In this document: in pieces, positions 9,093 through 17,468 of the stretch | Position numbering within the stretch: position 1 is the stretch's first letter | Layout of the letters: each line of letters starts with the position of its first letter | Source of the DNA: Neorhodopirellula lusitana | GTDB taxonomy: Bacteria > Planctomycetota > Planctomycetia > Pirellulales > Pirellulaceae | Assembly: GCF_900182915.1 (NCBI RefSeq) | Contig: NZ_FXUG01000008.1 | Coordinates: forward strand, 62,001 to 126,000 | Direction of reading: 5' to 3' | Length of the DNA stretch: 64,000 bases | Notes under the pieces: model-generated | The model's database searches: none | What the model was told of the DNA's origin: nothing | What the model saw: the letters and a program-made list of their open reading frames with translations, nothing else | Translations under genes and position numbers: made by a program

Positions 9093-9995
9093 CTACTTGC
9101 TTTGAATCGCTTGAATTGCGAATTCAACTAGTGGTGCCGGATCCTTCAGGGAGTGTGGGTGGTGACCGAGTCCGGGGCGGCGAAGTTCCTTGATGGTGCC
9201 GCCCAGTTCGCGGTAGCGTTTGACTAGCAGGTCGCTGTTTTCGCTAGGCGGGACCACGTTATCGGCTTCGTTGATCATCGCGAAAATCGGCACACCGGCT
9301 TTGGCGAGTCCGGCCAAACGATGCAAAGGTCCGTCGTCGATTGCTTCAGTTTCTTCGTCGGTCATTTGATAGGCGGCCAAACAGGTCTTCCAGGTCCTCG
9401 GGCCCCCGATGCCTTTGCCTTTGCCACCGGGCCAGGATCGGATGTCCATGACCGCGTTGTCGACATAGATGCCACTGACGTGGTCCGGATTGGCTGAAGC
9501 CCATCGCATCACGATTAGCCCACCGCGGCTCATTCCTTCCAGAACCGGTTTGGGGTTCAAGCCGATCTGTTGACTCAGTTCATAGAATTGGTTCCAGCGA
9601 TCGACAGCAGCGTCGTTCCCAAAAAGGTCGGCGATGTCGCAATAGCAAACATGCCAGCCCTGGTTCAGCAACGCCACGTCGAGTTGAGGCTGGTGGCCCC
9701 AGAAGCGGGCACGCCAGATCCAGGGTGCCGTCGGTGCGGGCGTGGCAGGGCTGACCAGTTTGCACGCGGCTCCGTCTAGTTGAAATTCGTGTTGCGTGAA
9801 ACCTTGGAAGAGAGAGCTTTTAGGTTTGGTTTCGAGGTGCTTTTCCAGTTGACCGGCAGGGGTGTCTTCGGATGCAGCGACCGCGGTTGCTGGGGCGTCG
9901 CTAACCGCTTGGTCGGCAACGGCGAAGGCAGGCGACGTGATGCTGACTAGCAGGCAGCACGCGGTAAGAAGGAAAGAGCGTTGGGTGTGGAGCAT
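9093..9995 (-). CDS. Secreted alpha/beta hydrolase
   Basis: A 300-residue exported hydrolase. The ATG at 9995 is chosen because MLHTQRSFLLTACCLLVSITSPAFA is a clear signal peptide; the frame extends upstream to 10244 without it. The fold shows a nucleophile elbow GMSRGG (Ser156), a candidate acid in NEADNVVPP and a candidate histidine in GLGHHPH, giving a full Ser-Asp-His triad in the usual order. The oxyanion region PWIWRARFWGHQ is typical of a planctomycete family often annotated as an esterase or prolyl-oligopeptidase-like hydrolase. Substrate unknown. It is divergent from the brkB-like gene and lies 116 bp upstream of the sigma factor in the same direction, so partial cotranscription is possible. 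Confidence 0.85.
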   Translation of the reverse strand: MLHTQRSFLLTACCLLVSITSPAFAVADQAVSDAPATAVAASEDTPAGQLEKHLETKPKSSLFQGFTQHEFQLDGAACKLVSPATPAPTAPWIWRARFWGHQPQLDVALLNQGWHVCYCDIADLFGNDAAVDRWNQFYELSQQIGLNPKPVLEGMSRGGLIVMRWASANPDHVSGIYVDNAVMDIRSWPGGKGKGIGGPRTWKTCLAAYQMTDEETEAIDDGPLHRLAGLAKAGVPIFAMINEADNVVPPSENSDLLVKRYRELGGTIKELRRPGLGHHPHSLKDPAPLVEFAIQAIQSK

Positions 9996-10267
9996 GGTGG
10001 TTTGTTGGGCTACTTGGTGAGTGAGTGAAGGTGAGATTGGACACGTCGTCGTTGGGACCGCAACGGTGGGACGCCGCTGGAATGTAGGTATTCGGCCATC
10101 ATGGTGATTAGGGCTCGATTGTGGTTGGTCGCTTGCCACAAGTTCATACCTGGGTTGGTTGATGCCTGGACTCCAGCGTGGTTGGTCGCGAATGCACACG
10201 TTACACTGGATCGTCCTAGGCCTGACCGGCAGCTCGTCAAGCATTCTAACCGAAGAAGGAACTTATT

Positions 10268-11890
10268 TTGCGTGCTTGGTTGAACTATGTGGCCGATGCG
10301 ATTCGTCGGCCTCGCGAAGAGCTGTCTCGGCGTCAACATCAGGTGCGATACATTTGGGACTTGGTGGTCCACTGTGCACGGCAATTAACCGAACATCGTG
10401 CCGAAGGAATGGCGGCGGAACTCACGTACCGCACGATCTTTTCGTTGATTCCGGTCGTGGTATTGGGATTGGTGATGTTCCGCGTGGTGGGTGGGCTGGA
10501 AGACGTCCAGTCCCGCGTCGAGAATCAGCTCTATTCATTCTTTGGGGTGCCTGAGATCCCCACTCAGTACCTGCGGGATCAGATTGAAGAGATTGAATCG
10601 GAACAGGCCGAAGTCGGCGGTGCCGGCAGTGACATGAGTCTTGCCGATACGGGAGTTGAAGACGACACCGAAACCGACACAGAAGACGGCACTGAGGCGG
10701 GCCAAGGAGAGCCGGAACCCGAGATGGAGTTGACGGCCAGCAATCGAGCGAAGTTGAAGGATGCGGCGGCGACCCAAGAGGCCACGGTGGAGGCGGCAGA
10801 GGTGGACGAGGCGTTGGCGGAGGCGGTGCAGGACAAGGCCGACGAGACGGCGTCCGAAATCCGGGCCCGGGCGAGCATTCGCCGGACGCTCAGTGAGGTG
10901 ACGGCCCAGATTGCGTCGCTGGACTTCGCGTCGATTGGTGTGATCGGACTGCTGTTGTTTATCTACGCCGCGGTCGCGTTGGCGGACTCAACGGAGCACC
11001 TGTTCAACATCATCTACGACGCGCCGCGGCAACGTCCGATCCATTTGCGGCTAGCGATTCATTGGTCGATCATCACGCTGGGTAGCGGGTTGTTGGCGTT
11101 GAGTTTGTATATGTCGGGACAGGTCGTTGCTTGGGCGGGCACGATCGGTGCCGGACGCGAACCGCTTTGGTTTTTACAGCATTCGCTTTCGCTGTTGGCG
11201 GGCTGGGTGTTGATGTTCTTGCTGTTTGCGTTGATGCCCAACACTCATGTTTCGGTTCGCGCGGCGGCGATCGGTGCTGGCGTGGCAGCGGTATTGTGGG
11301 AATTCGCGAAGTACGGATTCCAGATTTACGTCAGCAAAGCGGTGCCGTATTCGGCGCTTTACGGGTCGCTGGGGTTGATTCCGCTGTTCCTGTTTTGGAT
11401 CTACGTGACGTGGTTAATCGTCTTGTTTGGGCTGACGTTGACGTACACGTTGCAGACGATGCGTGGCCGACGTTTGCGTCGGTCGTTGGATGTGCGTGAA
11501 GCGGCTTGTGGCGATCCTGACTGGATGTTGCCGATCATGACGGAGGTCGCCACCGCGTTTCGAGAAGGCCGATCTTTGGGACGCCAAGAATTGGCCGATC
11601 GATTGGGTTTGGCCAGTCGCGTTGTGCACGAAATGGAAAACCAACTGATCGAAAGTGGGTGCCTGCGCCGGGTCAGCGGCAGTGCCGGAGAGGAAGACTT
11701 GTTGACGTTGGCACGTCCGGCCGAAACGATCGCGATCCGCGACGTGTTGGAACTGGCTCATCGATCCCGGGTCACCAATGACCATCATGCCTGGCGAACC
11801 CTCGCGGACCTGAAGCAGGCCGAACGCGACGCCGCCGGCGATCGAACGCTAGCCGACGTGCTGGGCGGGGGAGATGCTATTAGCTATTAG
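10268..11890 (+). CDS. YihY/BrkB-family inner membrane protein with acidic insert and C-terminal winged helix
   Basis: A 540-residue membrane protein of the YihY/BrkB (UPF0761) family, once mislabelled ribonuclease BN; its molecular role is not settled. The start is TTG at 10268, supported by AAGGAA eight bases upstream; no in-frame ATG occurs before codon 47. The family motif AAELTYRTIFSLIPVVVLGL is near residue 48, and later helices include ALMPNTHVSVRAAAIGAGVAAVLWEFAKY and YSALYGSLGLIPLFLFWIYVTW. Between the first and second helices lies an unusual insert of about 110 residues, very rich in Glu, Asp, Thr and Ala. The last 140 residues look like a winged helix (SLGRQELADRLGLASRVVHEM). The final codons and the stop are read from the first units of a heptanucleotide array, so the C-terminus is ...GGDAISY. 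Confidence 0.9.
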   Translation: MRAWLNYVADAIRRPREELSRRQHQVRYIWDLVVHCARQLTEHRAEGMAAELTYRTIFSLIPVVVLGLVMFRVVGGLEDVQSRVENQLYSFFGVPEIPTQYLRDQIEEIESEQAEVGGAGSDMSLADTGVEDDTETDTEDGTEAGQGEPEPEMELTASNRAKLKDAAATQEATVEAAEVDEALAEAVQDKADETASEIRARASIRRTLSEVTAQIASLDFASIGVIGLLLFIYAAVALADSTEHLFNIIYDAPRQRPIHLRLAIHWSIITLGSGLLALSLYMSGQVVAWAGTIGAGREPLWFLQHSLSLLAGWVLMFLLFALMPNTHVSVRAAAIGAGVAAVLWEFAKYGFQIYVSKAVPYSALYGSLGLIPLFLFWIYVTWLIVLFGLTLTYTLQTMRGRRLRRSLDVREAACGDPDWMLPIMTEVATAFREGRSLGRQELADRLGLASRVVHEMENQLIESGCLRRVSGSAGEEDLLTLARPAETIAIRDVLELAHRSRVTNDHHAWRTLADLKQAERDAAGDRTLADVLGGGDAISY

Positions 11891-12063
11891 CTATTAGCTA
11901 TTAGCTATTAGCTATTAGCTATTAGCTATTAGCTATTAGCTGTTAGCTGTTAGCTGTTAGCTGTTAGCTAGAAGCTAGAAGCTAGAAGCTAGAAGCTAGA
12001 AGCTAGAAGCTAGAAGCTAGTTGCTAGTTGCTAGTTGCTAGTTGCTAGTTGCTAGTTGCTAGT
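11876..12063. repeat. Heptanucleotide tandem array in four homogeneous blocks, holding the stop codons of both convergent genes
   Basis: Counted directly: nine GCTATTA (11876-11938), four GCTGTTA (11939-11966), seven GCTAGAA (11967-12015), six GCTAGTT (12016-12057) and a partial unit to 12063, which makes 26 full units without a phase break. Neighbouring blocks differ by one to three bases. Because 7 is not a multiple of 3, the unit is read in all three frames. TAG recurs on plus and TAG or TAA on minus, so every frame is closed. The plus-strand gene stops at 11888-11890 and the minus-strand gspK stops at 12052-12054, both inside the array. A region this repetitive should vary in length between strains. 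Confidence 0.97.
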
Positions 12064-13845
12064 CAACGGGCTGCCTAGGATTGACATGTCGAAGCCGCGG
12101 CCGAGGTGGGTGAGGTCTCGGTAGGCGACGACGCGTGGGTTCAGCGTGGTGGCGTCGATGATCGCTTCGGCCCGGCTGGCCAGACCGCTGGAGGCGTTGA
12201 ACCCGACGATCTGAGCCCGGTAAACGCTGCCCCCTGTGGTCACCAAGGGCAGCAACGCTCGCATTTGATCGACTGTGACAAGCCCCTCGGTGAGCGGCCA
12301 GGTTTCATGAGTGCGGTCCGTTGTGCCGTCACCACTGTTCATGCCGCCAGCACCGCGGGTTTCCACAATCGCAGCGATGGTTTCCACGTCGACCAACGTG
12401 ATCCCGAAAAGAAGCTCGGCGGGGGCCTCGTTCAGGTTGATTCGGCCAGGCAGGATGTCAGTGTCTTGTGTCGTCAGTTGGTCCATCAACAGCGGCAGGT
12501 ACTCGGCCATCAAAGTGGCTTCACCGAAGAACGGTGATGAGTACGTTTTCGCATTGTCACCTTCGCCGATCGAGACTTCAGCGTCGATCAAGTCGAGGAT
12601 TTGGTTCAGTTCGACGCCCGCGCCGGCGGTCAGATCCAGTTCGTCCATTGCTTCGACGGACCACAAAAGTGGTTCCGCGTTGTTGTTCGCTGCTTCGGCA
12701 GCGTCCGCGTCGACCTCGTCACCACCGCCAAGCAATGCGGCGGAGTCGGCGAGTGTGGATTTTCCTGACATGCGGTAAGCCACGATGAACGATGCAAAGG
12801 TTTCGTCGCCCAACGCGGTCAGCAGTTCTTCGTAAAGAATTTCCAGGTCTTCTTGATTCACATTGACGCGAAAATCGCCTGCGGCAGTTTTGTTGATTTC
12901 GGCCCCGTGGACCGTCAGGTACGACGCCCAACCCAGTGCACCGGCGGTGTCAATGCTGGCGGAGGTCCGTTGTTGTTCGTCCAGGTCCAGAATGCCGTTA
13001 CGATTCGCGTCGGCACCGAACAATAATTGTGGTGTCACGCCACGCACCAACAATAATTCTTCGACACTTTCCAGCGGGCCGTTGGCGGCCGAGTACGGCG
13101 TCGGCAACGAGGCGTAGTATTCGTCTTCGCATCCAAGCGGTCGTGGATCGGTGTCTTCGTCGATCCAGTCCAGAATCGCGTCGGCGATCGAAGCGTCCAT
13201 TCCTGGCAAAGTCATCAATAAAGTCAACGCGATGTCTTCGGTTTCGTCCAATTCGCTGTCTTCGGACGTACCGGAGTCTTCGCCCGTTCCCAGGAGTCCC
13301 TCAATGTCGACTGAGCTATTGGACAACAGCGTCAATGCGTCGAGGGCTGCGGAGTTTTCTTCTAGTACTAACAGGGCGTTGATGTTCAGCCGAGCGGACT
13401 CGTTTTGTAAACCGAAACGCAGTCCACCCAAGCGACCTTCATCGGTCAGTCCGGGAGCGAGGACGGTGAACTGTTGCGACGCTTCGTCGACACCACCGGC
13501 CAACGGAATGCCACGTAAAAGCGACGGGTTGTTGAACATGCCGCCAGACGCATCGAGTTGTTCCCGGGGTTGGCTCAATAACAGCCGAATCGTTTCCACA
13601 CCCGAGTCCACGTTCAGTCGAGTTTGAACTATGTCCCCTTGCAGGTACGAGGTCTCGTCGGCGGCTAGCATCAATTCCGTGAACGAGTAAACCGCCATGG
13701 TCGCAACGGCGAGCACGACCAAAACCAGCACCAGAAAGAACCCGCCGCGTTGATGACGGCGGCTTGAACGGGAGCCACTGGCCGAACGAAATGCAGCGAT
13801 CGAATGCGGAGTGCTCATTGAAACGGAAGCGACTTTAGAAGGCAC
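12052..13845 (-). CDS. gspK: Type II secretion minor pseudopilin, GspK-like
   Basis: A 597-residue protein with a basic leader ending RRHQRGG (residues 29-35), then FFLVLVLVVLAVATMAVYSF, the form typical of GspK, which lacks Glu at +5. The body has GspK-like parts: RLNVDSGVETIRLLL, LNINAL, two helix-hairpin-like blocks (LPGMDASIADAILDWID; INLNEAPAELLFGI) and a large acidic middle. GspK caps the pseudopilus tip with GspI and GspJ. The GTG at 13845 is preferred because it reproduces the 11-bp overlap seen one gene upstream and has GGAG ten bases before it; ATG at 13818 is the alternative. It is last in the G-H-I-J-K operon. Its stop codon lies in the heptanucleotide array, giving C-terminal ...SPLTSN. 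Confidence 0.82.
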   Translation of the reverse strand: MPSKVASVSMSTPHSIAAFRSASGSRSSRRHQRGGFFLVLVLVVLAVATMAVYSFTELMLAADETSYLQGDIVQTRLNVDSGVETIRLLLSQPREQLDASGGMFNNPSLLRGIPLAGGVDEASQQFTVLAPGLTDEGRLGGLRFGLQNESARLNINALLVLEENSAALDALTLLSNSSVDIEGLLGTGEDSGTSEDSELDETEDIALTLLMTLPGMDASIADAILDWIDEDTDPRPLGCEDEYYASLPTPYSAANGPLESVEELLLVRGVTPQLLFGADANRNGILDLDEQQRTSASIDTAGALGWASYLTVHGAEINKTAAGDFRVNVNQEDLEILYEELLTALGDETFASFIVAYRMSGKSTLADSAALLGGGDEVDADAAEAANNNAEPLLWSVEAMDELDLTAGAGVELNQILDLIDAEVSIGEGDNAKTYSSPFFGEATLMAEYLPLLMDQLTTQDTDILPGRINLNEAPAELLFGITLVDVETIAAIVETRGAGGMNSGDGTTDRTHETWPLTEGLVTVDQMRALLPLVTTGGSVYRAQIVGFNASSGLASRAEAIIDATTLNPRVVAYRDLTHLGRGFDMSILGSPLTSN

Positions 13846-15061
13846 TGGTGCTTGTCTCCGTAGTCGTGGTTTCGGTGGTGGCGTCCAGGTCGTCTTCGGC
13901 GTCCTCGGGGTGGCTCATTGGAAGATAGATCACATGGGTGAAAGTGCGAGCTTCTTGGCCTTCGTCGCCATTCATTTGCAGCTGAACTCGAATCGCCATT
14001 GGCAGGTAGCCGTATTCGTCGGAGTTGAAATAGGGCAGCCAGTTGATACCGTCGTAGTACTCGAAGTTGATCGCGACAATTTCCGGTGCCAGGATTTCGC
14101 CGACACTTTGCAGTCTCGCCAGGCCACCGGTCAGCGAGGCGTGGGAGTGGATGGCTCGGTCGATCTGGCGTCGGACCAGGCCGCCGGTCAACGAGGGCTC
14201 TTCGTCGTTTTCGTCGATCGTGATCCCATTGTCGTCGGCCAATTGAGCCAACGCGTCGTTGCCCATTCCTGAGCCAGCCATGCTGACAAAGTAGGTGACC
14301 GTTTTGATGTCGCTGGGGCGATCCTGCAATTGGTTGCCATCGGCGGAAAGCGAAGGGTCCAGCACGGTGTCTTCCAGTCGTGGAAGACGGCTGGTGTCGA
14401 TTTGCAGTTGAGTGTCGCTGCCGATCAGGCCCGGTGATTGAAGCACGGTGCCGCCAACCGTTAGGTCGACGGTGGAGCTGATTTCGGAGTCAAGAAGATC
14501 GGTGTCCTCCGGCAGGTCTTCGGCTCCCGCGATACCACTGTCTGCGCCAGAGTCGAGCGAGTCGGTTAGTCCCTCCAGAGGTGAAGCGGCCGCCTCCAGA
14601 ATTCCAGCGAGTTCGTCCGTGCTGACTGGACGCGTGGTGATCGACATGCGGATGTCGTCTTCGATCATTTGCAAAACGGCGGTCGCGATTTGGGAATCGC
14701 GGAAGGTCGCTTCGGCGGTGCCCATATCGCGGACATAAAACGTCATCGCACTGCTAACCAGCGTCATCAAGACGACGCACATGGAAAGCGAAAGCAACAT
14801 TTCCAGCAGAGTGAAAGCGGATCGAGTTGGGGAAGTTTGGACCGAACCCGTGTCCCGTACGGTAGATTCTTTGCGAGAGAGTTTAGTTGCAAAACGAGGC
14901 AACTGAGGCTGGATTCGCATGGCCGTTGAAGACCCACGCAGTGCGAATGGGGAAAGTGAAGTCTTCGTCTCTAGTAGCGTGGCGACCATTGATGGAATGC
15001 TTGAACCGGCTTGAGGCTGGGGGCCGGCCAATGTTGGTTTTGTCAGGTGGTTAGAGGGCAT
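13835..15061 (-). CDS. gspJ: Type II secretion minor pseudopilin, GspJ-like
   Basis: A 408-residue pseudopilin with a very long leader of about 82 residues, then FTLLEMLLSLSMCVVLMTLV. Glu is at +5 of the predicted mature protein. The residue before the cut is Ala82 where pilins normally have Gly, which may slow processing. The body follows the GspJ pattern (DSQIATAVLQMIEDDIRM early; IVAINFEYYDGINWLPYFNSDE late), with an acidic insert of about 100 residues in between. The start overlaps the gspI stop by 11 bp, and the next junction has nearly the same 11 bases. Forms the pseudopilus tip with GspI and GspK. The letter is assigned mainly from order and length. Confidence 0.75.
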   Translation of the reverse strand: MPSNHLTKPTLAGPQPQAGSSIPSMVATLLETKTSLSPFALRGSSTAMRIQPQLPRFATKLSRKESTVRDTGSVQTSPTRSAFTLLEMLLSLSMCVVLMTLVSSAMTFYVRDMGTAEATFRDSQIATAVLQMIEDDIRMSITTRPVSTDELAGILEAAASPLEGLTDSLDSGADSGIAGAEDLPEDTDLLDSEISSTVDLTVGGTVLQSPGLIGSDTQLQIDTSRLPRLEDTVLDPSLSADGNQLQDRPSDIKTVTYFVSMAGSGMGNDALAQLADDNGITIDENDEEPSLTGGLVRRQIDRAIHSHASLTGGLARLQSVGEILAPEIVAINFEYYDGINWLPYFNSDEYGYLPMAIRVQLQMNGDEGQEARTFTHVIYLPMSHPEDAEDDLDATTETTTTETSTSAF

Positions 15062-15554
15062 CGGTTAACCCCAGTTCTTCTTCACGCAAGGCTGCTTCTT
15101 CCGCGGCCGCATCGGCCAAGCCTAACAATGGATCGATCATCCAGCGGGTGATTGAATAGGTTGCCGTTGGAGTGCCTCCGTTCGCCCGGTTTGCTTGGAC
15201 GCTGACCCGGATCGCCAACATGCCATCGATGGAAGCTGGCACCACGTCGACTTGGTATTCAAACGGAGTCGTCGACGCGGAGTCCATCGGATCGATCGGC
15301 GACAGCGGCACGGTTTGAGGGGATTGATCACTGACCAGAATTTGAGCGAGTTGACTTTGTGCGATCATGCGAGCCTGAGCAAGTTGCTCGGCCTCCATCG
15401 CCGCATCGGTCCCGGTCATCGCGACTTGGGCCAGGATGCCTAGTGAAGCACCCAGCAAGCCGACCGCCAGAATCATTTCTAGCAGCGAGAAACCATGGCG
15501 GGTTTCGCGAGCCGATCTTGTTCGGTTGGGTGCAGCGAAGGTCAACATGTTCAC
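15051..15554 (-). CDS. gspI: Type II secretion minor pseudopilin, GspI-like
   Basis: A 167-residue pseudopilin: leader to Gly21, then FSLLEMILAVGLLGASLGIL with Glu at +5. The body is short, as in GspI, and contains AQARMIAQSQLAQILV followed by a small beta domain. The GTG start at 15554 overlaps the gspH stop as GTGA; an ATG two codons later is possible. Its own stop is overlapped by gspJ. Tight overlaps on both sides indicate coupled translation of the tip proteins. Confidence 0.78.
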   Translation of the reverse strand: MNMLTFAAPNRTRSARETRHGFSLLEMILAVGLLGASLGILAQVAMTGTDAAMEAEQLAQARMIAQSQLAQILVSDQSPQTVPLSPIDPMDSASTTPFEYQVDVVPASIDGMLAIRVSVQANRANGGTPTATYSITRWMIDPLLGLADAAAEEAALREEELGLTDAL

Positions 15555-16402
15555 AGTCCCTTCACTTCGACGGATCCGGTTAGCCCACGAAGCAGGACAA
15601 AAACGTCGGGCGACAGACTATCCGAGACCGTCAAAATCGCGTTACTGGTTTGCCCGGTGGGATAGAAGTAAACCGACCCGGAAGTCGTGTTGCTGGTATC
15701 CGTCCCGGTGGCTTCCGTGGTGAGGGAGGCCGCCTCGATGCTTCCTGATCCTCCAACCGCGCTGGTGACGATGGAGCTGACCTGGACGCCTTCGGGCAAT
15801 TCGATTGTCCAGCCTTCTTCTTCGGCGTTCATGGAATTGGTGCTGATCGCGCCAGTCGTTTGATCAGCGTCTGACAACAGTGACGCCTGCCCGCCGGACT
15901 GATCGTTCGCCTGCAAGGCATCCGCAGCGGAGAAAACAGGTGTGATCGTCAATAGATTTTCGGCTGATTCAGTTGACAGTTTCATCACACGCCCATTTCG
16001 CATCGCATAAACACGCAAGCGAATCATCTCTGCACGAACTTGGTCGGTCGCACGAACCAATCGACGATCCGTTAACAGACCGCCAATCGTCGGCAGCACG
16101 AGTGCAGCAGCAGCGGCAAAGATCGTCATCGCGAGCAGCAGTTCAATGATCGTGAAGCCGGACGCTCGACGTGAGATCCGCAGGCGATCGAAACGACCAA
16201 GCTGGCAGTCCGCCAACGCAGTCGCGCGCCGAATCACACCCGATGAAACGCAGCAGTGCGTCGCGCTCGGCTTAGCGGCCGAGATCGCGACTGGCATCGA
16301 TGTAGCGATTGCCATCTTTGCGATTGGCATCTTCGCGGTTGGCATCTTCGCGGTTGGCATCTTCGCGGTTGGCATCACAGAACGCTGCGATGAAATGGTC
16401 AA
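15551..16402 (-). CDS. gspH: Type II secretion minor pseudopilin, GspH-like, with repeat-encoded leader
   Basis: A pseudopilin of up to 283 residues. The pilin signature is GFTIIELLLAMTIFAAAAALVLPTI, with the cut after Gly82 and Glu at +5. The domain after it (RATDQVRAEMIRLRVYAMRNGRVMKL) matches the GspH/FimT pattern, and the end is VFLLRG-like (DVFVLLRGLTGSVEVK). The frame opens with TTG at 16402, three bases after the gspG stop. The leader is encoded by 15-bp tandem repeats reading MPTAK, each with its own ATG, so the true start is uncertain (16402, 16375 or any later repeat ATG). The order in the operon after gspG supports GspH. Confidence 0.78.
   Translation of the reverse strand: MTISSQRSVMPTAKMPTAKMPTAKMPIAKMAIATSMPVAISAAKPSATHCCVSSGVIRRATALADCQLGRFDRLRISRRASGFTIIELLLAMTIFAAAAALVLPTIGGLLTDRRLVRATDQVRAEMIRLRVYAMRNGRVMKLSTESAENLLTITPVFSAADALQANDQSGGQASLLSDADQTTGAISTNSMNAEEEGWTIELPEGVQVSSIVTSAVGGSGSIEAASLTTEATGTDTSNTTSGSVYFYPTGQTSNAILTVSDSLSPDVFVLLRGLTGSVEVKGL
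16301..16375 (-). repeat. 15-bp tandem repeat inside the gspH leader
   Basis: Three exact plus-strand copies of CTTCGCGGTTGGCAT lie at 16331-16375, preceded by a variant copy (16316-16330) and a more diverged one. In the gspH frame each copy encodes MPTAK, then MPIAK and MAIAT. Each copy carries one in-frame ATG, so copy number sets how many potential starts exist and how long the leader is. Confidence 0.9.
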
Positions 16403-16405
16403 AGC

Positions 16406-16825
16406 CTACCGTCCCGTAACCGTGAGGTCGTCTTCGGTGTTCATTTGGCCGTCTAGGCCGGCGCTTTTGATTTCGAACTCATTGCCCTTCACGCTCATGT
16501 CGAACGAATTGCCCCAGGCATCGGTCGGGATGCTTTCGATGATCGAATCGACCCACTTGGCCTTCTTCGACGAATCGCTCGGCCCGTCACGGAGGTTGTC
16601 GAGTGATTCAGGAAGCTCATTCATTTTGAGCTTGTAATAAACAATGTTGCTCTTCAACGAGTTCAGCTGGGTTTGGGTTGCCTTGATATCGGCGTCGGAT
16701 TTGGCACCCGAAACGTTGACGACCACGATGCCGCCGATCACGACCAAGATCGAGAGCACCAGCATCAACTCAAGCAGCGTGAAGCCGCGGCGACTGGATG
16801 CGGAAGTGTTTTGGCCCTGGGTCAT
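16406..16825 (-). CDS. gspG: Type II secretion major pseudopilin GspG
   Basis: The major pseudopilin, which polymerises into the periplasmic piston of the type II secretion system. From the ATG at 16825 the leader is MTQGQNTSASSRRG, followed by FTLLELMLVLSILVVIGGIVVVNV with Glu at +5. The C-terminus carries the GspG hallmarks TDAWGNSFDM and SAGLDGQMNTEDDL, the calcium-binding region. The frame is open to 17152, with other ATGs at 16876 and 17068; those would add long Arg/Pro/Ser-rich leaders like the ones on gspH and gspJ, so a longer leader cannot be excluded. First gene of the G-H-I-J-K operon. The secretin, ATPase and platform genes are not in the window. Confidence 0.85.
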   Translation of the reverse strand: MTQGQNTSASSRRGFTLLELMLVLSILVVIGGIVVVNVSGAKSDADIKATQTQLNSLKSNIVYYKLKMNELPESLDNLRDGPSDSSKKAKWVDSIIESIPTDAWGNSFDMSVKGNEFEIKSAGLDGQMNTEDDLTVTGR

Positions 16826-17468
16826 ACGGCGAGCACGGCGGCGGAGACGTTGGGTGGATTCGGTGGAACGGGGCATGCAAGTGGCTGACGGTGCGGAGGA
16901 ATTGACGGGGGTACTGGAAATGGATGGGATGGGCATGGTGCGAATGGGCATCGTGCGAGTGGGGGCGGGGAGTGAAAGGGCAGGGAGCGTGAACTCAGCG
17001 TCGCAAAGCTCGCCAATTCGACGGGCGAGCCGACTTCCAAGGCGAGTATTTCGCGACGAGTCTACCATTGTGAAGTGGAACCCCCACAACGCAAGTAAGT
17101 TCCGCGAAGAGCAGTGGAAGGAATTCGGGTTGTTGCGACTGTGACATTTCACCTCGGGTCCGCCAAGCCGACGCGGAGAGCCCTTTGGAATTCAATCGGG
17201 GGGGTGATTCTTGCCGACTTGGCGAGCTGTCGGGAACTTTTGTGGTTTTTTACCGTCAATAATGGGATCGTTTCTAATCGAAAACGTTTCTCCTAATTAT
17301 GGTTGGTTTGGAAGGTGTGCATTATTCCGGTTGTCGGTTCCTAAAGGTTCCTATTTCCCCTAAAATCCGCTCCTTATGTGTAATCCAGGGCGGTTAGGTG
17401 AATTCATCGAATTCGCACACCGCCCCCCCAGCTGGGCTGACTTTTTTTTCCAACGTTGAGAGCTACAG
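16826..17468. other. Divergent control region between gspG and the giant surface-protein gene
   Basis: The right-hand 400 bp are clearly non-coding and AT-richer than the surroundings, and must hold the divergent promoters. The direct repeat CGTTTCT is seen twice near 17270-17292, separated by AATCGAAAA. Part of the left side may code for a longer GspG leader. No certain -35/-10 boxes could be assigned. Confidence 0.5.

Noticed and set aside
11876-12063. Heptamer array as CRISPR or as an origin iteron array
   Set aside because: Units are contiguous without spacers, so not CRISPR. No replication gene or AT-rich unwinding region is nearby, so iterons are unlikely.
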